Assembly: GCA_017550625.1 (NCBI GenBank)
Contig: JAFZOL010000044.1
Location: forward strand, 62,001-126,000
Source: Clostridia bacterium
GTDB lineage: Bacteria > Bacillota > Clostridia > Oscillospirales > Acutalibacteraceae
Direction: 5' to 3'
DNA length: 64,000 nucleotides
Under the pieces are notes generated by a model. That model saw only the letters and a program-made list of their open reading frames with translations, had not been told where the DNA came from and ran no database searches. Positions within the stretch are counted from its first letter, which is position 1. Each line of letters starts with the position of its first letter. The position numbers and the translations under genes are program-made. Below are positions 43,758 through 51,800 of the stretch, piece by piece.

Positions 43758-43931
43758 ATGGGAACCACGCAGTGCGAAGAATGTCTGTACGGCGAATATG
43801 ACGACGAATACGGCGAGCTTGTCTGCGCCGTATCCCTCGACATGGATGAGCTTGCCCGCGTATCGTCGGGCGAGGGCTGTCCGTTTTTCCGCCCCGGGGA
43901 CGAATATACCATTGTAAGAAAACAGAATTAG
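43758..43931 (+). CDS. DUF6472-type small Cys-rich protein
   Basis: A 57-residue protein, shorter than typical ORF cut-offs. Four cysteines (Cys6, Cys9, Cys23, Cys40) in a CxxC...C...CPFF pattern and the C-terminal DEYTIVRKQN match the small clostridial DUF6472 family. A metal-binding domain is likely. A clear promoter and a leader stem-loop precede it and CAGGTG lies 7 bases before the ATG, which supports a real gene. Function unknown. Confidence 0.82.
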   Translation: MGTTQCEECLYGEYDDEYGELVCAVSLDMDELARVSSGEGCPFFRPGDEYTIVRKQN

Positions 43932-43935
43932 CATC

Positions 43936-44032
43936 TCACATCGCCGCGCCCCTGGCCTCTGGCCCCTGGCCCCTCAATTTTGTATTTTGTATTTTGCATT
44001 CACACAATCCATTCATCGCCGCCTGAGGCGGC
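43936..44032. repeat. Intergenic word array (locus G)
   Basis: CTGGCCTCT/CTGGCCCCT words (43949-43974), then the T-rich array TTTTGTAT/TTTTGCAT (43973-44001), then a GCCGCC-tga-GGCGGC hairpin (44018-44032) that touches the AAAAGGAG ribosome site of the next gene. The hairpin could therefore affect initiation. Confidence 0.8.
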
Positions 44033-44045
44033 AAAAGGAGTTATT

Positions 44046-45452
44046 ATGCATACCGATATCCTCATCGTCGGCGCGGGTCCGGCGGGCATATTCACGGCGC
44101 TGGAGCTCTTGAAAAAGGGCTGCAAAAAGAAGATCACGATCGTTGAAAAGGGCAAGGCCGTGGAGAACCGCCGCTGCCCCAAGCAGAAAACGCAGGTCTG
44201 CGTCAACTGCAAGCCGAGCTGCCACATCACCACCGGCTTTTCGGGCGCGGGCGCGTTTTCGGACGGCAAGCTGAGCCTCTCGTATGAGGTCGGCGGCGAC
44301 CTGCCGAGCCTCATCGGCGAGGCCTTCGCGCAGGAGCTCATCGACTACACAGATTCTATTTACCTCGAGTTCGGGGCGGACACGCACATTGAGGGGCTTG
44401 AGGACACCGAGGCGAAAAAGGACATCCGCAAACGCGCGATCCAGGCCGGGCTCAAGCTCGTGGACTGCCCGATCAGGCACCTCGGCACCGAGAAGGCGCA
44501 GCGGCTCTATTACGACATCGAGCAGTATCTGCTGCAAAACGGCGTGGAGATGCTGTTCGAGACCGAGTGCACGACCCTGCTGCTCGACGACGAGAACGGC
44601 GTGTGCCTCGGCGCGGAAGTCAAAAATAAGACCGGCACGCTCTCGATCACGGCGGACGCCACGATCATCGCCACCGGGCGGCGCGGCGCGGACTGGCTCG
44701 AAAAGCTGTGCGCGCGCTACAATATCGCCCACTCCCCCGGCACCGTGGACATCGGCGTGCGCGTGGAGGTACGCAGCGAGATCATGGAGAAGGTAAACGA
44801 CGCCCTTTATGAGTCGAAGCTGATCGGCTACCCCAAGCCCTTCAAGAACAAGGTGCGCACCTTCTGCCAGAACCCCGGCGGCTTCGTGAGCCAGGAGAAC
44901 TACGACAACAACCTCGCCGTGGTGAACGGGCATTCGTATAAGGAGCTCAAGAGCGACAACACGAATCTCGCGATTCTGTGTTCGCACAACTTTTCGGTGC
45001 CGTTCAACCAGCCCATCGAATACGCGCAGAAGATCGGGGAGCTGACGAACATGCTCGCGAACGGCCACATCCTCGTGCAGCGCTACGGCGACATCCTCGA
45101 CGGCAAGCGCACGTGGCAGAAGGAGCTGATGCGCTCGAACCTCAGGCCCACCCTGCCCGACGCCGTGGCAGGCGACATCACCGCCGCCATGCCCTACCGC
45201 GCGATGGTGAACATCCTCGCGTTCATCCAGGCTATGGACCAGGTGGTGCCGGGCTTCGCCTCTTACGAGACGCTGCTCTATTCGCCCGAGCTCAAGTTCT
45301 ATTCGAACCGCATCAAGATGGACGAAAAGCTCAACACGAACGTGCGCGGGCTCTACTGCCTCGGCGATTCCTCCGGCTGGACCAGAGGCCTCATGATGGC
45401 CTCGGTGATGGGCGTGCTGATGGGCAGGCTCCTGGCCGAAAAAGAGAAATGA
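44046..45452 (+). CDS. FAD-dependent dehydrogenase (COG2509 type)
   Basis: A 468-residue flavoprotein. Dinucleotide-binding GAGPAG is at residues 9-14 in a Rossmann start (DILIVGAGPAGIFTALEL). A conserved cysteine cluster CPKQKTQVCVNCKPSC is followed by GFSGAGAFSDGKL, a pattern of the COG2509 uncharacterised FAD-dependent dehydrogenases. The C-terminal GLYCLGDSSGWTRGLMMASVMG closes the FAD site. It is cytoplasmic; the substrate is unknown, and the cysteines might bind a cluster or metal. The start at 44046 follows AAAAGGAG. The terminator is at 45473. Confidence 0.9.
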   Translation: MHTDILIVGAGPAGIFTALELLKKGCKKKITIVEKGKAVENRRCPKQKTQVCVNCKPSCHITTGFSGAGAFSDGKLSLSYEVGGDLPSLIGEAFAQELIDYTDSIYLEFGADTHIEGLEDTEAKKDIRKRAIQAGLKLVDCPIRHLGTEKAQRLYYDIEQYLLQNGVEMLFETECTTLLLDDENGVCLGAEVKNKTGTLSITADATIIATGRRGADWLEKLCARYNIAHSPGTVDIGVRVEVRSEIMEKVNDALYESKLIGYPKPFKNKVRTFCQNPGGFVSQENYDNNLAVVNGHSYKELKSDNTNLAILCSHNFSVPFNQPIEYAQKIGELTNMLANGHILVQRYGDILDGKRTWQKELMRSNLRPTLPDAVAGDITAAMPYRAMVNILAFIQAMDQVVPGFASYETLLYSPELKFYSNRIKMDEKLNTNVRGLYCLGDSSGWTRGLMMASVMGVLMGRLLAEKEK

Positions 45453-45472
45453 TATACAGCGCATAGTGAAAA

Positions 45473-45500
45473 AGCAGACTGGGAACAGCCTGCTTTTTTA
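45473..45500 (+). terminator. Intrinsic terminator of the FAD dehydrogenase gene
   Basis: AGCAGACTG-ggaa-CAGCCTGCT followed by TTTTTA. It sits directly before the ATGAAG array. Confidence 0.8.
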
Positions 45501-45720
45501 ATGAAGTCGGTCGCTCCGCTCCCTAATGAAGACGGACTTGCGTCCTAATGAAGACGGTCGCGCCGCGACCTGATGAAGTCGGGCTTGCGCCCTGATGAAA
45601 AAGACGCCCGCGCACGGACTTCTCCGTCAGCGAAGCGTCTTCATTTTTTCATTAGCGCAGCGTCTTCATTCGCGCAGCGACTTCATTCCTTCATTAGCCC
45701 GCGCAGCGGGCGTCTTCATT
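45501..45720. repeat. Inverted ATGAAG/mini-hairpin array (locus H)
   Basis: Left half: ATGAAG at 45501, 45526, 45548, 45573 and ATGAAA at 45595 (spacing 25, 22, 25, 22). The intervals are mostly tiny palindromes: GGAC-ttgc-GTCC, GGTCGC-gcc-GCGACC, GGGC-ttgc-GCCC. Right half: CTTCAT at 45639, 45664, 45681, 45689 and 45714, with CGCAGCG and CCCGCGCAGCGGG intervals, that is the same units inverted. The whole folds back on itself. It reaches up to the stop codon of the PpiC gene. Confidence 0.85.
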
Positions 45721-47817
45721 TTACTCGGTCGCGAGGGTCGTGGTCTCGGCAGCGGCGGCGGCTTCGCTCTCCTGCTCGGCGAGATAATCGGAAATCTGCC
45801 GGTTGATGGTCGCGAGCACGGTGTCGGCGGCGGTCTGCAGGGCGGCGGTGCGAACGCCCTTGCCCGTGTATTCCGCCTGCAGTTCGGCGGCGTGCTTGTC
45901 GGCCTCGGCCTGCAGCAGGCTGTTCGCCCAGTCGGGCAGGTCGTTGGCGCCCACGAAATACATGAGGTGCCAGCCGTAGCTGGTCTTCACAAGGCCGGTG
46001 TCGCCGGGCTTGCGCGCGGAATCGAAGATCCAGTCGTTGAAGGGCTGCACCATCTGGCCGCGCGGCACGTCCTCGTAAAGGCCGCCGTTGTCGCTCGAGC
46101 CGGTGTCTTCGGAGGCTTCGGCCGCCAGCGCGGCGAACTCCTCTTCGGTGACGCCGTCCTTCAGAAGGTCGTCGTAGAGCTTTTTGGCCTGCTCGTAGGT
46201 CTCGAGCACGACCCAGCCGGCGTAAGAGGTGCCCTCGTTCGTGATCTCGGTGCCGTCGGAGGCCTTGAGCTTTTCGACCGCCGTGAACTCGGGATGCGCG
46301 GCGTCGTCCTCGGAGGCGTCGGCAACGGAGGCGAAGGTCAGCAGCACGTGGCGCACGTGGACCGAGGGCTGGTCTTCCCGCGCGGCGGGAGCGGTGAGCC
46401 GGACCACGAAAAGGAACGAATCGCTTTCGATCAGGGTCTTGTCGCCGGCGGCGCGCGTTTCGTCGAACAGCCAGTCGGCGAGGTCTTCGTTGATGTTCTG
46501 CGATACGTAGGCGTAGGTCATGCCGGGCAGAAGGGTGGAGCCGTCGGTCGTATAGCGGGCGGCGGCGTCCTCATCGAGGTTTTTGCGCACCGTTTCGGTA
46601 AAGGTCTCTTCGTCGGTGATCTCTTCGAGGATCTTTTCCATCCGCGCTTTGGCGTCGGCGTCGGCCTCGTCATCGCCGCTCTTTTGCAGGTAGCAGAACC
46701 GGAGGTCGACGGTCAGATAGTCGCGCTTGCTCTCAAGCGCGTCGAAAAGGGCGTAGGGATCGAGCGTTTCGGCGTAATCGTCGCCCGCGGCGGCCTTGCC
46801 CTGCTCGGCGAGCATCGAGGCCTCGAGATACACGCGCACGGTGTCTTCGGTCACGCCGGGGCAGAACATATCGGTGAGGAAGGCTTCCAGAGACTTGCCC
46901 TCGGATTCGGCGTTCGCTTTAAGCGAATCGACGATCTCTTCAAGCTCGGCGGCATTTTCTTCGCTGAGCGTGAGGCCCTTGTCGAGGGCGTAGCGCTGGT
47001 AATAGGCGGTCTGCTCGAGGGCGGCGATCGACTCTTCGACGAACAGCTCGTGATACGTCAGCGTTTCGCCGGCGGCGTTCGTGGTGGTCTGCTCAGCGGG
47101 GTCCTTGAGCGTGTCGAACGCGGTGGAATAGCCGTACATGCTCATGTAGTAGGCCTCCTGCGCGTACTGGTTATAGACGTTGGAATAGAGCAGCGAGAAG
47201 AACGCGCCGTCGTAATCGATGCCGTTGGCGGTGAGCACCGTGGCGGAGGGGTCGTAGCCCTCGGGGACCTCTACGGGGGTCTCGTTCTTTTCGGGCGCCT
47301 CGGTGACGCCCTTGATGGAATCGGTGAGCTTCGACATCAGCGGCACGCGCGCGATATCATAATAGGAAAGCGCGAACAGCACGGCGCAGAGCACTGCCAG
47401 GGCGGCGATCACGATGCCCGCGATCGCGCCCGCGCCGAGCTTTTTGGGCGCGGCGGGCTCCTCGACGACCGAGACCTTCTTTTCCGCGGAAACCCAGCCG
47501 TCGGCGGCTTCTTCGGCTTTTTCGACCGTCTCTTCGACGACCGTCTCGGCCTCCTCGGCCTTTTCTTCGATCGCTTCTTCGGCTTTCTCAATCGTCTCTT
47601 CGACGGCGGCCCCGGCCTCCTCGGCCTTCTCTTCGATCGCTTCTTCGGCTTTTTCGACCGTCTCTTCGACGGCGGCCCCGGCCTCTTCGGCTTTCTCTTC
47701 GATCGCTTCTTCGGCTTTTTCTTTGAGCGCTTCGGCCGCTTCGGCGAGTTCGGCTCCGCACACCGGGCACAGAAGCGCGCCCTCGGGGAGCTCGACGCCG
47801 CATTTCGGACATTTCAT
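45721..47817 (-). CDS. Zinc-ribbon, coiled-repeat, PpiC foldase membrane protein
   Basis: A 698-residue protein with an unusual order: a zinc ribbon (Cys3, Cys6, Cys17, Cys20), three 22-residue acidic helical repeats of the EKAEEAIEEKAEEAGAAVEE type (about 34-99), one transmembrane helix (128-150), a SurA/PrsA-like N-domain (about 190-480) and a parvulin PPIase domain (about 490-620, VRHVLLTF...GGLYEDVPRG...YGWHLMYFVG). The foldase domain should lie outside and the zinc ribbon with its coiled repeats inside. It would assist folding of secreted proteins. It has a strong TTGCAA/17/TATTAT promoter. Confidence 0.88.
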   Translation of the reverse strand: MKCPKCGVELPEGALLCPVCGAELAEAAEALKEKAEEAIEEKAEEAGAAVEETVEKAEEAIEEKAEEAGAAVEETIEKAEEAIEEKAEEAETVVEETVEKAEEAADGWVSAEKKVSVVEEPAAPKKLGAGAIAGIVIAALAVLCAVLFALSYYDIARVPLMSKLTDSIKGVTEAPEKNETPVEVPEGYDPSATVLTANGIDYDGAFFSLLYSNVYNQYAQEAYYMSMYGYSTAFDTLKDPAEQTTTNAAGETLTYHELFVEESIAALEQTAYYQRYALDKGLTLSEENAAELEEIVDSLKANAESEGKSLEAFLTDMFCPGVTEDTVRVYLEASMLAEQGKAAAGDDYAETLDPYALFDALESKRDYLTVDLRFCYLQKSGDDEADADAKARMEKILEEITDEETFTETVRKNLDEDAAARYTTDGSTLLPGMTYAYVSQNINEDLADWLFDETRAAGDKTLIESDSFLFVVRLTAPAAREDQPSVHVRHVLLTFASVADASEDDAAHPEFTAVEKLKASDGTEITNEGTSYAGWVVLETYEQAKKLYDDLLKDGVTEEEFAALAAEASEDTGSSDNGGLYEDVPRGQMVQPFNDWIFDSARKPGDTGLVKTSYGWHLMYFVGANDLPDWANSLLQAEADKHAAELQAEYTGKGVRTAALQTAADTVLATINRQISDYLAEQESEAAAAAETTTLATE
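47521..47718 (-). repeat. In-gene tandem repeat, three 66-bp units
   Basis: It codes for three near-identical 22-residue Glu/Ala/Lys helices in the PpiC protein. The second differs from the first by one Val to Ile change; the third is more diverged. The repeats allow copy-number change by slippage without shifting the frame. Confidence 0.85.
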
Positions 47818-47940
47818 GTTGGTTCCTCCTATATTTACAAAGCGTTTACGATATTTACCACGGACTTTGCCCGTTTTTCCGGGACATCTTACCCGCCCCG
47901 GCTGAAAAGACGCTGAAAGCGGGATCGCGCCTTTCTATTT

Positions 47941-47969
47941 ATAATACCGTGTCTTAACGTTTTTTGCAA
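47941..47969 (-). promoter_or_regulatory. Promoter of the PpiC foldase gene
   Basis: Minus strand TTGCAA (plus 47964-47969), a 17-bp spacer and TATTAT (plus 47941-47946). The leader is about 120 bases long. Confidence 0.75.
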
Positions 47970-48000
47970 GGTTTTTTTGCGCGGAGCCGCCTGACACAGA

Positions 48001-48031
48001 AAAACGCGCTTCCGCCGGGAAGCGCGTTTTT
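48001..48031 (-). terminator. Terminator of the glycolytic operon
   Basis: ACGCGCTTCC-cggc-GGAAGCGCGT stem flanked by A and T runs, 20 bases after the gpmI stop codon on the minus strand. Confidence 0.85.
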
Positions 48032-48050
48032 GTTGCGGATGATACGGGTA

Positions 48051-49574
48051 TCAGCCCTCGAGCAGGCTCACGCCGGTCATTTCGGCGGGCTGCGGGAGGC
48101 CCATCACCGAAAGCATGGTGGGGCAGATATCCGCGAGGCGGCCGCCGCTTCTGAGGGTCCCCTCGCGCCCGACCATGCAGAAGGGCACGGGGTTCGTGGT
48201 GTGCGGGGTGAAGGGCTTGCCGTCGGGGCCGATCATCATGTCGGCGTTGCCGTGGTCGGCGGTGATGAAGCACACGCCGCCCATTTTGAGGGTCGCGTCC
48301 ACGACCTGACCCACGCAGTCGTCCACCGCCTCGACGGCCTTGACCGCGGCGTCGAACACGCCGGTGTGGCCCACCATGTCGCAGTTCGCGAAGTTGAGGA
48401 TCACCGCGTCGTATTTGCCGGACAAAATTTCGGCGACGACGGCGTCCTTGACCTCATAGGCGCTCATCTCGGGCTTTAAGTCGAAGGTGGGCACGTCGGG
48501 CGACTGGATGAGGATGCGGTCCTCGCCGCCGAAGGTCTTTTCTTCGCCGCCGTTGAAGAAGAACGTGACGTGGGCGTATTTCTGCGTTTCGGCGATGCGA
48601 AGCTGGGTCTTGCCGCAGTCCTGCAGATACTCGCCGAAGGTGTTCGTGAGCGCCTCGGGCGGGAAGGCGATGTGGACGTTCGGCATCGTCTCGTCGTACT
48701 GCGTCATGCAGATGTAATAGAGCGGGAAGAAGCCGAACTTTCTCTCGAAGCCGCTGAAATCGGGGTCCACGAAGGCGCGGGTGATCTGCCGCGCGCGGTC
48801 GGGACGGAAGTTATAGAAGAACAGCGAGTCGTTGGCGCGGATCATGCCCGCCTTGTTCACGACGGTGGGCAGGATAAACTCGTCGGTGATACCGGCGTCG
48901 TAAGACTGCTGCATCGCCTCGACGGGGTCGGGGTTCTCAACGAGCCCCTGGCCGTAGACGAAGGCGGAATAGGCCTTTTCGACGCGGTCCCACGCGAAGT
49001 CGCGGTCCATGGCGTAATAGCGCCCGGTGATGGTGGCGATACCCGCGAGCCCCAGCTCGTCGCACTTGGCCTTGGCGGCCGCCACGAAGCCTTTGCCCGA
49101 GGTGACGGACACGTCGCGCCCGTCCATGATGCAGTGCACCCACACCTTTTTGAGGCCCGCCGCGGCAGCCATCTCAAGGATGCCGAACAGGTGCTCGATG
49201 TGCGAATGCACGCCGCCGTCGGAAAGCAGGCCCATCAGGTGCAGGGCGGAATCGTGCTTTTTGCAGTTTTCGATCGCCTCGAGGATGCAGGGGATCTGCT
49301 GAAATTTGCCGTCCCCGATGGATTTCGAGATCTTCACGAGCATCTGATAGACGACTCTGCCGGCGCCGATGTTGGTGTGGCCGACCTCAGAGTTGCCCAT
49401 CTGCCCGTCCGGAAGGCCGACGTCGAGCCCCGACGCGCCGATGGTTGTGAAGGGGCATTCGGTGAAGAACTTCGTAAGGTTCGGGGTCCGTGCCGCCTTG
49501 ATGGCGTTGCCGTAGGCTTCTTCGCGGATGCCGAAGCCGTCCATGATACATAATACGGTTGGTTGTTTATTCAT
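48051..49574 (-). CDS. gpmI: 2,3-bisphosphoglycerate-independent phosphoglycerate mutase
   Basis: A 507-residue alkaline-phosphatase-superfamily enzyme that interconverts 3- and 2-phosphoglycerate with two Mn ions and a phosphoserine intermediate. The catalytic Ser62 lies in GQMGNSEVGHTNIG; the metal motif MDGFG is at the N-terminus, and ITADHGNADMM and TPHTTNPVPF follow near the C-terminus. Length is standard. It is the third gene of pgk-tpiA-gpmI; tpiA lies 54 bp upstream. A terminator follows at 48001. Cytoplasmic glycolysis and gluconeogenesis. Confidence 0.96.
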   Translation of the reverse strand: MNKQPTVLCIMDGFGIREEAYGNAIKAARTPNLTKFFTECPFTTIGASGLDVGLPDGQMGNSEVGHTNIGAGRVVYQMLVKISKSIGDGKFQQIPCILEAIENCKKHDSALHLMGLLSDGGVHSHIEHLFGILEMAAAAGLKKVWVHCIMDGRDVSVTSGKGFVAAAKAKCDELGLAGIATITGRYYAMDRDFAWDRVEKAYSAFVYGQGLVENPDPVEAMQQSYDAGITDEFILPTVVNKAGMIRANDSLFFYNFRPDRARQITRAFVDPDFSGFERKFGFFPLYYICMTQYDETMPNVHIAFPPEALTNTFGEYLQDCGKTQLRIAETQKYAHVTFFFNGGEEKTFGGEDRILIQSPDVPTFDLKPEMSAYEVKDAVVAEILSGKYDAVILNFANCDMVGHTGVFDAAVKAVEAVDDCVGQVVDATLKMGGVCFITADHGNADMMIGPDGKPFTPHTTNPVPFCMVGREGTLRSGGRLADICPTMLSVMGLPQPAEMTGVSLLEG

Positions 49575-49628
49575 AGCTGCGCCTTTCTGAAAAGATCGGG
49601 GATACCGAAATATCCCCGATTGCCGTTT

Positions 49629-50396
49629 TTATTTGCTCGCCGCCTTCACGATGACCGAGAAGTCGGGGGCCTTGAGGGACGCGCCGCCGATGAGGCCGCC
49701 GTCCACGTTGACCTTCGAGAGAAGGCCTTCGGCGTTCTTGGCGTTCATCGAGCCGCCGTACTGCACGGTGACGGTCTCGGCGACGTCGGCGCCGTAAGCC
49801 TCGGCCACGGCCGCGCGCACGAAGCCGTTGCCCTCGTCCGCCTGGTCGTCGGTGGCGGTGACGCCGGTGCCGATGGCCCACACGGGTTCGTAGGCGATGA
49901 TGACGTTCTTAAGCTGCTCGGCGGTCACGTTCGTGAGGCCGATCTTGGTCTGGTATTTGAGCAGGGTCTCGGTGTAGCCGAGTTCGCGCTGCTCGAGCGT
50001 TTCGCCGACGCACAGGATGACCTTGAGGCCCGCGTTCAGGGCGGCAAGGGTGCGCAGGTTGACGGTCTGGTCGGTCTCGCCGAAATACTGACGGCGCTCG
50101 GAATGGCCGATGATGACGTATTCCACGCCCACGGCTTTGAGCATGTCGGCGCTCACTTCGCCGGTGTAGGCGCCCGACGCCTTGAAGTGGACGTTCTCGG
50201 CGCCGATACGGATGTTCGAGCCCTTGGCGGCCTCAACGGCGGCGGGGATGTCCACGTAGGGCACGCACAGCACGACGTCGCAGTCCGCGCCGGCCACGAG
50301 GGGCTTCATCTCTTCGATGAGGGCCTTGGCCTCGTCGGGAGTCTTGTTCATTTTCCAGTTGCCCGCGATGACGGTTCTTCTGAGAGCTTTATTCAT
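49629..50396 (-). CDS. tpiA: Triose-phosphate isomerase
   Basis: A 255-residue TIM barrel that interconverts dihydroxyacetone phosphate and glyceraldehyde 3-phosphate. Catalytic Lys15 (GNWKMNK), His98 (IIGHSERR) and Glu170 (AYEPVWAIGTG) are all present, as is the phosphate-binding VQYGGSMN. AAAGAGG provides the ribosome site. It is separated from pgk by a 138-bp gap that contains the GGCCAGAGG/GCACCCGT array of locus I, so the operon, if continuous, is transcribed through a potential large stem. Confidence 0.97.
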   Translation of the reverse strand: MNKALRRTVIAGNWKMNKTPDEAKALIEEMKPLVAGADCDVVLCVPYVDIPAAVEAAKGSNIRIGAENVHFKASGAYTGEVSADMLKAVGVEYVIIGHSERRQYFGETDQTVNLRTLAALNAGLKVILCVGETLEQRELGYTETLLKYQTKIGLTNVTAEQLKNVIIAYEPVWAIGTGVTATDDQADEGNGFVRAAVAEAYGADVAETVTVQYGGSMNAKNAEGLLSKVNVDGGLIGGASLKAPDFSVIVKAASK

Positions 50397-50434
50397 GAAA
50401 AATACCTCTTTCTATTTTGAAATCATAAGGCACA

Positions 50435-50531
50435 GGGGCCAGAGGCCAGAGGCCAGGGGCCAGGGGAACGGAAACGGTAAGTCCCGTGTGCCCGCGCACC
50501 CGTGCACCCGTGTGCCCGCGCGCGAAGCGCG
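50435..50531. repeat. Word array between pgk and tpiA (locus I)
   Basis: Four GGCCAGAGG/GGCCAGGGG words (50435-50466), the same 32-bp block as at 22525-22556; then GTGTGCCCGCGCACCC and GTGCACCC words (50485-50521), similar to locus A; then a GCGCGC-gaa-GCGCGC mini-hairpin next to the pgk stop codon. Confidence 0.82.
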
Positions 50532-50534
50532 CTT

Positions 50535-51725
50535 TTATTTCTCGTCGATGCAGGCGATGCCGGGCAGCTCTTTGCCCTCGAGGAACTCAAGGGACGCGCC
50601 GCCGCCGGTGGAGATGTGGCTCATCGTGTCGGCGAAGCCCAGCTTTTTGATCGCGGCCGCGGAGTCGCCGCCGCCGATGATCGAGATAGCGTTGGAATCT
50701 GCAATGCCCTGCGCCACGGCGATGGTGCCGGCGGCAAAGTTCTCCCACTCCGAAACGCCCATCGGGCCGTTCCAGATCACGGTGCCGGCGTTCTTGATGG
50801 ACTTGGCGTACAGCTCGGCGGTGACGGGGCCGATGTCGAGGCCCATCCAGCCGTCCGGGATGGAATCGGAATAGATGCGCATGTGCGGGGCGTCGGGGGC
50901 GTATTCGGTGGCGATGATGTTATCCACGGGCAGCATGAAGTTGACGCCCTTGGCTCTCGCCTTGGCGATCATGCCCTTGGCGTTCTCGATGTTATCCTTG
51001 TCGAGCAGCGACGTGCCAACCTCGTTGCCGAGGGCCTTGAAGAAGGTGTAGGCCATGCCGCCGCCGATGATCACGGTGTCGCACTTGTCGATGAGGTTGT
51101 TGATGACGCCGATCTTGTCGCTGACCTTCGCGCCGCCGAGGATGGCCACGAGCGGGCGCTTCGGGTTCTCGAGCGCGCCGCCGATAAACTCGATCTCTTT
51201 CTGAATCAGGAAGCCGACCGCGGAGGGCAGGTAGTCGGCCACGCCCGTGGTGGAGGAATGCGCGCGGTGCGCGGAGCCGAACGCGTCGTTGACGTAGATG
51301 TCGGCGAGCGCGGCGAATTTCTTGGAGAGCTCGGGGTCGTTCTTGGTCTCGCCCTTTTCGAAGCGGACGTTTTCGAGCAGCAGCACGTCGCCCTCGTTGA
51401 GCGCGGCGGCCTTGGCCTGCGCGTCTTCACCGACGACGTCCTTCGCGAGGATCACTTCTTTGCCCAGCAGTTCGCCGAGACGCTTCGCGACGGGCGCCAT
51501 GGAGAATTCGGGGTCGAATTCGCCCTTCGGGCGGCCGAGGTGCGAGCAGAGGATCAGCTTCGCGCCGTGCTCGAGCAGATAGTTGATGGTGGGAAGGGAC
51601 GCCACGATCCGCTTGTCGGAGGTGATGACGCCGTCTTCCATCTTGACGTTGAAGTCGCAGCGGACGAGAACTTTTTTGCCGCGGACGTCAATGTCTTCTA
51701 CGGTTTTCTTGTTGAGAGTGCTCAT
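50535..51725 (-). CDS. pgk: Phosphoglycerate kinase
   Basis: A 396-residue kinase of the normal size, transferring phosphate from 1,3-bisphosphoglycerate to ADP. The N-terminal substrate motif VRCDFNVK, the basic patch [15 protein letters not shown] and the C-terminal nucleotide-binding GGGDSAAAI and [13 protein letters not shown] are all present. It heads the pgk-tpiA-gpmI cluster, with GGAG before the start. A GAPDH gene, often first in such clusters, is not present here. The 75 bp upstream show no convincing promoter. Confidence 0.97.
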   Translation of the reverse strand: MSTLNKKTVEDIDVRGKKVLVRCDFNVKMEDGVITSDKRIVASLPTINYLLEHGAKLILCSHLGRPKGEFDPEFSMAPVAKRLGELLGKEVILAKDVVGEDAQAKAAALNEGDVLLLENVRFEKGETKNDPELSKKFAALADIYVNDAFGSAHRAHSSTTGVADYLPSAVGFLIQKEIEFIGGALENPKRPLVAILGGAKVSDKIGVINNLIDKCDTVIIGGGMAYTFFKALGNEVGTSLLDKDNIENAKGMIAKARAKGVNFMLPVDNIIATEYAPDAPHMRIYSDSIPDGWMGLDIGPVTAELYAKSIKNAGTVIWNGPMGVSEWENFAAGTIAVAQGIADSNAISIIGGGDSAAAIKKLGFADTMSHISTGGGASLEFLEGKELPGIACIDEK

Positions 51726-51800
51726 GGGTTTTTACTCCTTTGCCGAATTGTTTTTTTATGAAAATTTGATTTTCAACGATATGATAACCGGTTGCCCGGG

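Noticed and set aside
45501-45720. CRISPR array
   Set aside because: Repeated words are only about 6-10 bp, intervals are 12-19 bp and self-complementary, and orientation inverts halfway. No cas gene is present.
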